Assembly (NCBI RefSeq): GCF_019578655.1 | Contig: NC_063264.1 | Coordinates: 22,467,688 to 22,531,687 of the forward strand | Reading direction: 5' to 3' | DNA from: Ricinus communis | Lineage: Eukaryota; Streptophyta; Magnoliopsida; Malpighiales; Euphorbiaceae | DNA length: 64,000 nt | In this document: in pieces, positions 34,440-46,247 of the stretch | Numbering within the stretch: position 1 is the first letter of the stretch | How the letters are laid out: each line of letters begins with the position of its first letter | The notes under the pieces: model-generated | The model's database searches: none | The model's input: the letters and a program-made list of their open reading frames with translations, nothing else | What the model was told of the DNA's origin: nothing | Made by a program: the position numbers and the translations under genes

Positions 34440-36640
34440 TTACGGAGTTGTTTACACATATTGACAAATATGCCCCTCTTACGGGGTTGTTTTCTCATAT
34501 TAACAAATATAACACTTTTTATGGTTGTTTTCTCATTTTGAAAGATATACCCCTCTTATGGGGCTATGTTCTAATATTGACAAATATAACCCTCTTACGG
34601 AGTTATTTTTCAATATTGATAAATATACCCCTCTTATGAGGTTGTTTTCTAATATTGACAAATATACCGCCCTTACGTGGTTGTTTTCTCATACTGACAA
34701 ATATACCACTTTTTGGGGTTGTTTTCTCATATTGACACATATACCACTCTTACGGGGTTGTTTTATAATATTAACAAATATATCCCTTTTACGGGGTTAC
34801 TTTCAAATACTGACAAAAATAACCCTCTTACGGGGCTGTTTTCTCATATTGACGAATATATTATTTTTTTGGTGTTGTATTCTTATGTTGAAAGACATAC
34901 CCCTCTTACGAGGTTGTTTTCTAATAATGACAAATATACCCCTCTTACGGGGTTCTTTTCTCATATTGACAAATATATCCCTCTAACGGGGTTGTTTTCT
35001 CATATCAAAACGTATACCACTTTTTTGGCGTTGTTTTCTCATATTGAAAGATATACCCCTCTTATGGGGTTGTTTTATAATATTGATAAATATACCCCTC
35101 TTACGGGGTTATTTTCTCATATTGACAAATATACCACTTTTTTGGTGTTGTTTGCTCATGTTGAAAGGTATACCCCTCTTACGGAGTTGTTTTCTAATAT
35201 TGATAAATATACCCCTTTTACGGGGTTGTTATCTAATATTGACAATTATACCCCTCTTACGCGGTTGTTTTCTCTTATTAAAAAATATACTACTTTTTTG
35301 AGGTTGGTTTCTCATGTTGAAAGATATACCCCTCTTACGGGGTTATTTTCTAATATTGACAAATATACCCCTCTTACGGGGTTGTTTTCTCATATTGACA
35401 AATATACCACTTTTTTAGGGTTGTTTTCTCATGTTGAAAGATATACCCCTCTAACGGGGTTGTTTTCTAATTTTGATAAATATACCCCTCTTACGGGATT
35501 TTTTTCTGAAATTGATAAATATACCACTTTTTGGGGTTGTTTTCTATTTTGAAAGATATACCGCTCTTACGGGGTTGTTTTCTAATATTAACAAATGTAC
35601 CCCTCTTACGGGGTTGTTTTCTAATATTGACAAATATAGCCCTCTTACGGGGTTATTTTCTCATATTGACAAATATACCACCTTTTTTGGGTTATTTTCT
35701 TATATTGAAAGATATACCCCTCTTTTGGGGTTGTTTTCTAATATTGACAAATATACCCCTTTTACGGGGTTGTTTTCTCATATTGAGAAATATACCCCTC
35801 TTTTTTGGTGCTGTTTTCTCATGTTGAAAGACATATATCTCTTACGGGTTTGTTTTCTAATATTTACTAATATACTCCTCTTACGGAGTTGTTTTCTAAT
35901 ATTGACAAATATGCCCCTCTTACGGGGTTGTTTTCACATATTAACAAATATACCACTTTTTATGGTTGTTTTCTCATTTTGAAAGATATACCCCTCTTAC
36001 AGGGCTGTGTTCTAATATTGACAAATATAACCCTCTTACGGAGTTATTTACCAATATTGATAAATATACCCCTCTTACGGGGTTGTTTTCTAATATTGAC
36101 AAATACCCTTTACGGGTTTGTTTTCATAAATGATACCACTTTGGGGTTCTTTTCTCATATTGACACATATACAACTCTTACGGGGTGGTTTTATAGTATT
36201 AACAAATATCTCTCTCTTACGGGGTTATTTTCAAATAGTGATAAATATAACCCTCTTACGGGGTTGTTTTCTCATATTGACGAATATATTATTTTTTTGG
36301 TGTTGTATTCTTATGTTGAAAGACATACCCCTCTTACGAGGTTGTTTTCTAATATCAACAAATATACCCTCTTCTGATTATTTGTTTTCTCATATTGACA
36401 AATATACTTTTGTTGTTTGTTTCTCATGTTGAAAGATATACCCTCTTACAGATTGTTCTAATATTGATAAAGATACCCCTCTTACGGGGTTGTTATCTAA
36501 TATTGACAATTATACTCCTCTTACGCGGTTGTTTTCTCATATTAAAAAATATACTACTTTTTTGAGGTTGGTTTCTCATGTTGAAAGATATACCCCTCTT
36601 ACGGGGTTAGTTCCTAATATTGTATATATACCCCTCTTAC
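34440..36640 (+). repeat. Two tandem copies of a 1.43-kb satellite block
   Basis: The rare H variant CTTTTTATGGTTGTTTTC occurs near 34513 and 35953. The GGTGTTGTATTCTTATGTTG variant starts at 34871 and 36299 (offset 1428). A third, damaged copy of the same region is near 41480-41880. Confidence 0.65.
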
Positions 36641-36984
36641 GGGGTTGTTTTCTAATATTGAATAATATATTCCTCTTACGTGGTTGTTTTCTAATATTGA
36701 GAAATATACCGCTCTTACGGGGTTGTTTTATCATTTTGAAAAATATACGCCTCATACGGGGTTGTTTTCTTATATTGACATATTTACCACTTTTTTTAGG
36801 TTGTTTTCTAATTTTGAAAGATATAACCCTCTTACGGATTTATGTTCAAATATTGACAAATATACCCATCTTCCGGGGTTGTTTTATAACATTGGCAAAT
36901 ATACCTCTCTATGAGGTTGTTTTCTCGTATTAAAATATATGCCACTTTTTTGGGATTGTTTTCTCATGTTGAAAGATATAGCCG

Positions 36985-37425
36985 TCTTACGGGGTTATTT
37001 TCTAATATTGACAAATGTACCCCTCTTACCGGGTTGTTTTCTCGTATTTACAAATATACCACTTTTTTGGGGTTGTTTTCTCATGTTGAAAGATATACCC
37101 CTCTTACGGAGTTGTTTTCTAATATTGACAAATATAACCCACTTACGTGGTTGTTTTCTCATATGGACAAATACACCAATTTTTTGGGGTTGTTTTCTCA
37201 TGTTGAAAAATATACCCCTCCTACGGGGTTGTTTTCTAATATTGACAAATATACCCCTCCTACGGGGTTGTTTTCTCATATTGACAAATATACCAATTTT
37301 TGGGGTTGTTTTCTCATGTTGAAAAATATACCCCTCCTACGGGGTTGTTTTCTAATATTAACAAATATACCCCTCCTACGGGGTTGTTTTCTCATATTGA
37401 CAAATACACCACTTTTTTGAGGTTG
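36985..37425 (+). repeat. Best-preserved N-H-V trimer (117-bp) register
   Basis: Units follow the strict order N, H, V for nearly four cycles. In one reading frame this appears as SNIDKCTPL, SRIYKYTTF, SHVERYTPL, SNIDKYNPL, SHMDKYTNF, SHVEKYTPP, SNIDKYTPP, SHIDKYTNF. A one-base loss in a T run then shifts the frame while the DNA order continues. Confidence 0.75.
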
Positions 37426-37509
37426 TTTTCACATGTTGAAAGATATACCCCTCTTACGGGTTTGTTTTCTAATATTGACAAATATATCCCTCTTACGGGG
37501 TTGTTTTCT

Positions 37510-40500
37510 CATATTCACAAATATATTACATTTTTGGTGTTTTGTTTCTCATGTTGAAAGATATATCCCTCTTACAGGGGGTTGTTCTCTCAAATTGACA
37601 AATATACCGCTTTTTTAGGGTTTTCTTCTCTTGTTGATAGATATACCTCTCTTACGGGGTTATTTTCTAATATTGGTAAATATACCCTTCTTAAGGGGTT
37701 GTTTTCTGATATTGACAAATATACCACTTTTTGTGGTTGTTTTCTCATGTTGAAAGATATACCCCATTTACAGGGTTGTTTTCTAATATTGATAAATATC
37801 CTCTCTTACCGGGTTGTTTTCTAATATTGCCAATTATACCCCTCTTATGCGGTTGTTTTCTCGTATTAAAAAATATACTACTTTTTTAGGGTTTTTTTCT
37901 CATGTTAAAAGATATACCCCTCTTATAGGGTTATTTTCTAATATTGTAAATATACCCCTCTTACGGAGTTGTTTTCTCAAATTGACAAATATACCACTTT
38001 TTTGGGGTTGTTTTCACATTTTGAAAGATATACCCCTCTTAGAGGGTTGTGTTCTAATATTGACAAATATACCCCCTTACGGAGTTGTTTTCTAATATTG
38101 ACAAACATACCACTTTTTTGGGGTTGCTTTCTCATTTTGAAAGATATAACACTCTTACAGGGTTGTGTTCTAATATTAACAAATATAACCCTCTTACGGA
38201 GTTATTTTCTAATATTGATAAATACACCCCTCTTGCGGGGTTGTTTTCTAATATTGACAAATATACCCCCCTTAAGTGGTTGTTTTCTCATACTGACAAA
38301 TATACTGCTTTTTTTGGGTTGTATTCTCATATTGACATATATACCCCTCTTACGGGGTTGTTTTATAATATTAACAAATATATCCCTCTTACGATGTTAT
38401 TTTCTAATATTAACAAATATATCCCTCTTACGGGGTTGTTTTCTCATATTGACGAATATATTATTTTTGGGTTGTTTTTATGTTGAAAAATATACCCCTA
38501 CCGAGTTGTTTTCTAATATTGACAAATATACCTCTTCTGAGGTTGTTTTCATATTAAGAAATATACCTCTTGCAGGTTGTTTTCTCATTGAAAAATATAC
38601 CACTTTTTTGGCGTTGTTTTCTCATATTGAAAGATATACCTCTCTTATGGGGTTGTTTCCTAATATTGATAAATATAACCCTCTTACGGGGTTGTTTTCT
38701 CATATTGATAAATATACCACTTTTTTGGTGTTGTTTTCTAATATTGATAAATATACCACTCTTACGGGATTGTTTTCTAATATTGACAAATATATCCCCC
38801 TTATGTGGTTATTTTCTCATACTGACAAATATACCACTTTTTTGGGGTTGTTTTCTTATATTGACACATATAGCCCTCTTACAAGGTTGTTTTTTAATAT
38901 TAACAAATATATCCCTCTTACGGTGTTATTTTCTAATATTGACAAATATACCCCTCTTACGGGGTTGTTTTCTCATATTGACGAATATATTATTTTTTTG
39001 GTATTGTTTTCTTATGTTAAAGATATACCCTCTTGCAGAGATTGTTTTCTATTGACAAAAATATACCCTGTTGGGGTTGTTTCTCATATTGACAAATATA
39101 TACCCCTCTAACGGGGTTGTTTTCTCATATAAAAAAAGTACCACTTTTTTGGCGTTGTTTTCTCATATTGAAAGATAAACCCCTCTTATGGGGTTGTTTA
39201 CTAATATTGATAAATATACCTCTCTCACGGGGTTGTTTCCTCATGTTGACAAATATACCACTTTTTTGGTGTTGTTTTCTCATGTTGAAAGATATACCAC
39301 TCTTACGGAGTTGTTCTCTAATATTGATAAATATACCCTTCTTACGGGGTTGTTTTCTAATATTGACAATTATACCCCTCTTACGCGGTTGTTTTCTTGT
39401 ATAAAAAAATATACTCCTTTTTTGGGGTTGTTTTCTCATGTTGAAAGATATAACCCTCTTACGGGGTTATTTTCTAATATTGACAAATATACCACTTTTT
39501 TGGGGTTGTTTTCTCATTTTGAAAGATATACCCCTCTTACGGGGTTGTTTTCCCAAATTGACAAATATGCCACTTTTTTAGGGTTGTTTTCTCATTTTGA
39601 AAGATATACCCCTCTTAGAGGGTTGTGTTCTAATATTGACAAATGTACCCCTCTTACGGATTTGTTTTCTATTATTGACAAACATACCACTTTTTTGGGG
39701 TTGCTTTCTCATTTTGAAAGATATACAACTCTTACGGGATTGTTCTCTAGTATGGATAAATGTACCCCTCTTACGGGGTTGTTTTCTCATATTGACAAGT
39801 ATACCACTTTTTTGGGGTTGTTTTCTCTTTGAAAATATACCCCTCTTATTTCTTTTCAGTAAACTATTTACTCTACATTTAGGATTGTTCTACTTTTATG
39901 GATATATCCCTCTTCATTAGTTGTTTTCTAATATTGACAGATATACACCCCTTAGAGGGTTGTTTTCTCATATTTACAATTATACCACATTTTTGAGGTT
40001 GTTTTCTCATGTTGAAAGATATACCCCTCTTACGGGGTTATTTTCTAATATTAACAAATATAACGGGATTGTTTTCTTATATTAAACAATATACCACTTT
40101 TTTGGGGTTGTTTTCTCATGTTGAAAGATATATCCCTCTTATGGGGTTGTTTTCTAATATTCACAAATATACCCTTCTTACGGGGTTGTTCTCTCATATT
40201 GACAAATATACCACTTTTTTGGGGTTGTTTTCTCTTGTTGAAAGATATACCCCTCTTACGGGGTTGTTCTCTCATATTGATAAATATACCACTTTTTTGG
40301 GGTTATTTTCTCATTTGAATATCACTCTTGGGTTGTTTTCTATCTTGACAAATATACCACTTCTTACAGTTGTTTCTCATATTGACAAATATACCACTTT
40401 TTTGTGGTTGTTTTCTGATGTTGAAAGATATACCCCTCTTATGGGGTTGTTTTCTAATATTGATAAATATAGCCCACTTACGGGATTGTTTTCTAATATT

Positions 40501-41120
40501 GATAAATATACCTCTCTTACTAGGTTGTTTTCGAAAATTGACAAATATACCACTTTTCTAGGGTTGTTTTCTCATGTTGGAAGATATACCACTCTTACGC
40601 GGTTGTGTTCAAATATTGACAAATATACCCCTCTTTCTGGGTTTTTTTGTAATATTGACAAATATACCACTTTTTTGGAGTTGTTTTCTCATGTTTGAAG
40701 ATATACCACTCTTACGGGGTTATTTTCTAATATTGATAAATATACCCCTCTTACGGTTTTGTTTTCTCAAATTGACAATTACACCACTGTTTTGGGTTAT
40801 TTTCTCGTTTTGAAAGATATACCGCTCTTACGAGGTTGTTTTCTAGTATTAACAAATATACCCCTCTTACGGGATTATTTTCTAAAATTGACAAATATAC
40901 CCCTCATACGGGGTTGTTTTCTAATATTGACAAATAAACCCCCTCTAACGGGGTTGTTTTCTCAAATTGACAAATATACCACTTTTTGTTGTTGTTTTCT
41001 CTTGTTGGAAGATATACCACTCTTACGGGGTGGTTTTCTAATATTGAGAAATATACCCCTATTGCGGGATTGTTTTCTCAAATTGACAAATATACCAATT
41101 TTTGGGGTTGTTTTCTAATA
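37510..41120 (+). repeat. 4-kb satellite block, second copy
   Basis: This is the counterpart of 29560-33710; see the anchors given there. It also shares with 24.7, 27.6 and 29.7 kb the run TTCTTCTCTTGTTGATAGAT (37624-37643), a rare monomer class. Confidence 0.7.
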
Positions 41121-43980
41121 TTGACAAATGTACCCCTCTTATAGGGTTGTTTTCTAATATTGACAAATATAACCCTCTTACGGGGTTATTTTCTCATATT
41201 GGCAAATATACCACTTTTTTGGGTTGTTTTCTTATGTTGAAAGATATACCCTTCTTATGGGGTTGTTTTCTAATATTGACAAATATACCCCTCTTACGGG
41301 GTCGTTTTCTCACATTGAGAAATGTACCCCTCTTTTTTGGTGTTGTTTTCTTATGTTGAAAGACATACATCTCTTACGGGTTTGTTTTCTAATATTGACT
41401 AATAAACCTCTGTTACGGAGTTATTTTCTAATATTGACATATATGCCCCTCTAACGGGGTTGTTTTCTCATATTAACAAATATACCAATTTTTATGGTTG
41501 TTTTCTCATTTTGAAAAATATACCCCTCTTCACAGGTTATGTTTCTTGATTGACAAATAATACCCCTCTTACGATTTATTTTCTAATATTGATAATTATA
41601 CCTCTTGCAGTTGTTTTCTAATATTGACAAATATACCCCTTATGTTTTGTTTTCTCATATTGACAAATATACCCACTTTTTTGGGGTTTTATTTCAAATT
41701 AACCTATCTACTCTACAGGTTGTTTTCTAATATTGACAAATATACCCTCTTGGGGTTGTTTTTCAAATAGTGACAAATATAACCCTCTTACGGGGTTGTT
41801 TTCTCATATTGACGAATATATTATTTTTCTTGAGTGGTACATATTCTTATATTTGAAAGACACCCTCTTCGAGGGTTATTTTCTAGTATTGACAAATATA
41901 CCCCTCTTACGGGGTTGTTTTCTCATATTGACAAATATACCCCTCTAACGGGGTTGTTTTCTTATCAAAAAGTATACAACTTTTTTGACATTGTTTTCTC
42001 AATAGAAAGATATACCCCTCTTATAGGGTTGTTTTCTAATATTGACAAATAAACCCCTTTTACGGGGTTGTTTTCTCATATTGACAAATATACCACATTT
42101 TTTGTGTTGTTTGCTCATGTTGAAAGATATACCCCTCTTACGGAGTTGTTTTCTAATATTGATAAATATACCCCTCTTACGGCGTTGTTATCTAATATTG
42201 ACAATTATACTCCTCTTACGCGGTTGTTTTCTCGTATTAAAAAATATACTACTTTTTTAGGGTTGGTTTGTCATGTTGAGATATACCACCCTCTGCAGAA
42301 TTTATTTACAATATTGTAAATATACCCCTCTTACGGGGTTGTTTTCTCATATTGACAAATATACCACTTTTCTGGGGTTGTTTTCTCATGTTGAAAGATA
42401 TACCCCTCTGACGGGGTTGTTTTCTAATTTTGATAAATATACCCCTCTTATGGGGTTGTTTTCTCAAATTGACAAACATACCACTTTTTTGAAGATATTT
42501 TTGCATTTGGAAAGATATATCCCTATTACGGGGTTGTTTTCTCAAATTGATAAATATACCGCTTTTTTGGGGTTATTTTCTGATTTTGAAAGATATACCG
42601 CTCTTACGGGGTTGTTTTCTAATATTGAACAATATATCCCTGTTACGGGGTTGTTTTATAATATTGAGAAATATACCACTCTTATGGGGTTGTTTTCTAA
42701 TTTTGACAACTATACACCTTTTACGGGGTTGTTTTCTTATATTGGCATATTTACCACTTTTAGAATATCTTCCTAATTTTTGAAATTGTTCACCCTCTTA
42801 TGGGGTTGTTTTCTAATTGATAAATATACTTTTTGGGATTGTTATCTCATGTTGAAAGATATAGCCGTCTTACGGGGTTGTTTTCTAATATTGACAAATA
42901 TGCCCCTCTTACGGGGTTGTTTTCTCGTAATTATAAATATACCACTTTTTTGGGGTTGTTTTCTCATGTTGAAAGATATACCCCTCTTACGGAGTTGTTA
43001 TCTAATATTGATAAATATAACCCACTTCATTAGTTGTTCTCGTATTGACAAATACCTGCAATTTTAGGGTTGTTTTCTCATGTTGAAAAAATATACCCCT
43101 CTTCACAGGGGTTGTTTTCTAAAATAATGACAAATATACCCCACCTCCTCTGAGGTTGTTTTTCTCATATTGACAAATATACCACTTTTTGGGGTTGTTT
43201 TCTCATGTTGAAAGATATACCCTCTTCGGGTTGTTTTCTAATATTGACAAATATATACCTCTTCACAGGTTGTTTCTCAAATTAAATATACCTTTTTGAT
43301 TTGTTTTCTCATGTTGAAAGATATACTCCTCTTACGGGTTTGTTTTCTAATATGGACAAATATATCCCTCTTGCGGAGTTGTTTTATATTATTAACAAAT
43401 ATACCACTTTTTTGGGATTGTTTTCGTATTGAAGATATACCTAAATGCAGGATTGTTTTCTAATATGGACAAATATATCACTCTTACGGAGTTGTTTCAT
43501 ATTATTAACAAATATACTCCTTTTACGGTGTTTTTTTTCTCATATTGATAGTTATATCACTTTTTTGGGGTTGTTTTCTCATTTTAAAAGATATATCCCT
43601 CTCACGGGGTTGTGTTCAAATATTGACAAATATACCCCTCTTCTGGGGTTGTTTTGTAATATTGGCAAATATACCCCTCTAACGAGGTTGTTTTCTCGTA
43701 TTAAAATATATACCACTTTTTGGGATTGTTTTCTCGTGTTGAAAGATATAGCCCTCTTATGGGGTTGTTTTCTAATATTGATAAATGTATACCCCTCTTT
43801 ACAGGTTGTTTCTCTATATTGACAAATATACCACTTTTTGGGTTGTTTCTCATCTTTGAAAATATACTAACTACAGGTTGTTTTCTAGATTTACCATTAT
43901 AACCCACCTCTTGATTTGTTTTCTCATATTGACAAATATACCACTTTTGGTTGTTTTCTCATGTTGAAAGATATACCCCC

Positions 43981-44480
43981 NNNNNNNNNNNNNNNNNNNN
44001 NNNNNNNNNNNNNNNNNNNNNNNNNNNNNNNNNNNNNNNNNNNNNNNNNNNNNNNNNNNNNNNNNNNNNNNNNNNNNNNNNNNNNNNNNNNNNNNNNNNN
44101 NNNNNNNNNNNNNNNNNNNNNNNNNNNNNNNNNNNNNNNNNNNNNNNNNNNNNNNNNNNNNNNNNNNNNNNNNNNNNNNNNNNNNNNNNNNNNNNNNNNN
44201 NNNNNNNNNNNNNNNNNNNNNNNNNNNNNNNNNNNNNNNNNNNNNNNNNNNNNNNNNNNNNNNNNNNNNNNNNNNNNNNNNNNNNNNNNNNNNNNNNNNN
44301 NNNNNNNNNNNNNNNNNNNNNNNNNNNNNNNNNNNNNNNNNNNNNNNNNNNNNNNNNNNNNNNNNNNNNNNNNNNNNNNNNNNNNNNNNNNNNNNNNNNN
44401 NNNNNNNNNNNNNNNNNNNNNNNNNNNNNNNNNNNNNNNNNNNNNNNNNNNNNNNNNNNNNNNNNNNNNNNNNNNNNNNN
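43981..44480. other. Assembly gap, exactly 500 N
   Basis: This is a run of 500 N inside the satellite. The round number suggests a placeholder of unknown true size, so array length cannot be measured across it. Confidence 0.99.
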
Positions 44481-44483
44481 TTG

Positions 44484-44505
44484 CTTCGTTCAGTTACGTA
44501 TTGCT
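44484..44505 (+). other. Residual Oxford Nanopore adapter at contig start
   Basis: The 22 bases just after the gap begin CTTCGTTCAGTTACGTATTG and end CT. They match the 3' part of the Oxford Nanopore ligation-adapter top strand. Satellite sequence resumes right after it with TTCTAATATTG. It is an artefact, not biology. Confidence 0.9.
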
Positions 44506-46247
44506 TTCTAATATTGTCAAATATACCCCTCTTACGAAGTTGTTTTCTTGTATTAAGAAATATACCACTTTTTTAGGGTTATTTTCTCATGTTGAAAGAT
44601 ATACCCCTCTTACGGGGTTGTTTTCTAATATTGATAAATATACTCCTTTTACGGGTTTGTGTTGTCAAATTGACAAATATTCCACTAATTTGGGGTTGTT
44701 TTCTCATGTTGAAAGATATAGCCCTCTTAAGGCGTTGTTTTCTAATATTGACAAATATACCTATCTTACGGGGTTGTTTTCTCATATTGACAAATATACT
44801 ACTTTTTTGGTGTTGTTTTCTCATGTTGAGAGATATACCCCTCTTACGGGGTTGTTTTCTAATATTGACAAATATACCCCACTTACGGGGTTATTTTCTC
44901 ATATTGATAAGTATACCACTTATTTGGGGTTGTTTTCTCATGTTTAAAGATACACCACTCTTACGGGGTAGTTTTCTAATATTGACAAATATACACCTCT
45001 TACGGGGCTGTTTTCTCATATTGACAAATATACTACTTTTTTGGTGTTGTTTTCTCATGGTGAAAGACATACCCCTCTTATGGGGTTGTTTTCTAATATT
45101 GACAAATTTACCCCTCTTACAGGGTTCTTTTCGCATTTTAAACAATATATCGCTTTTTACTTGTGGGTTTTTTTTTCTCATTTTGAAAGATATACCCCCT
45201 CTTATGGGGTTGTGTTCTAATATTGACAAATATTCCCCACTTTCGGGGTTGTTTTCTAATATTGTCAAATATACCCCTCTTACGGAGTTGTTTTCTAATA
45301 TTGACAAATATACCCCTCTTACGGGGCTGTTTTCTAGTATTGACAAATAAATCCCTCTTACATGGTAGTGTTCTACTATTGACATGTATACCCCTCTTAC
45401 GGGGTTATTTTCTAATATTGACAAATATACCCTTCTTACGGTGTTGTTTTCTCGTATTAAAAAATATCACTTTTTTTGGGATTTTTTTACATGTTGAAAG
45501 ATATACCCCTCTCACAGGGTTGTTTTCTAATATAGATAAATATACCCCTCTAACGGGGTTGTTTTCTCATATTAAAAAATATACCATATTTTTTGGGTTG
45601 TTTTCTCATGTTGAAAGATATACCCCTCTTACGGGATTGTTTTCTAATATTGACAAATATACCCCTCTTACGGGAATGTTTTCTCGTATTAGAAAATATG
45701 CCCCTCTTACAGGTTATTTTAATATTCCAGCAATCTACTTTCTTACGAAACATTGTCTAGATGATAAAATAAATCCCTCTTACATGGTAGTTTTCTTATA
45801 TTGACAAATATACCCCTCTCACGGGGTTGTTTTCTAATATTGACAAATATACGCTTCTTACAGTGTTGTTTTCTCGTATTAAAAAATATATCACTTTTTT
45901 GTGGTTTTTTTCCTAATGTTGAAAGATATACCCCTCTCACTAGGTTGCTTTCTAATATAGACAAATATACCCCTCTTACGGGGTTGTTTTCTCGTATTAA
46001 AAAATATACCACATATTTGGGGTTGTTTTCTAATGTTGAAAGATATGCCCCTCTTACGGGACTGTTTTCTAGTATTGACAAATAAATTCCTCTTACATGG
46101 TTGTTTTCTAGTATTGACAAATATACCGCTCTTACGGGGTTATTTTCTAATGTTGACAAATATACCCTTCTTACGTGGTTGTTTTCTCGTATTAAAAATT
46201 AAACCACTTTTTTGGGGTTCTTTTCTCATGTTGAAAGATATACCCCT

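Larger units (their letters stand above)
20649..46247 (+). repeat. 39-bp satellite array, first and largest block
   Basis: The unit is three boxes: a 17-bp AT box (TAATATTGACAAATATA), a 14-bp box (CCCCTCTTACGGGG) and an 8-bp T box (TTGTTTTC), total 39. Three classes recur. N has the boxes just given. H has TCATATTGACAAATATA with CCACTTTTTTGGGG. V has TCATGTTGAAAGATATA with CCCCTCTTACGGGG. A rarer class has TCGTATTAAAAAATATA. About 25.6 kb (650 units, including 500 N) are present. The left edge abuts a truncated LTR; the right edge is the solo LTR. Translated peptides (NIDKYTPLTGLFS, ILTNIPLLRGCFL on plus; NIRKQPRKRGIFV, SILENNPVRGVYL on minus) are by-products, not proteins. Confidence 0.95.

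Noticed and set aside
43916..44947. 343-codon frame spanning the N gap
   Set aside because: It is an artefact of translating N; half the residues are unknown and the right edge is adapter sequence.
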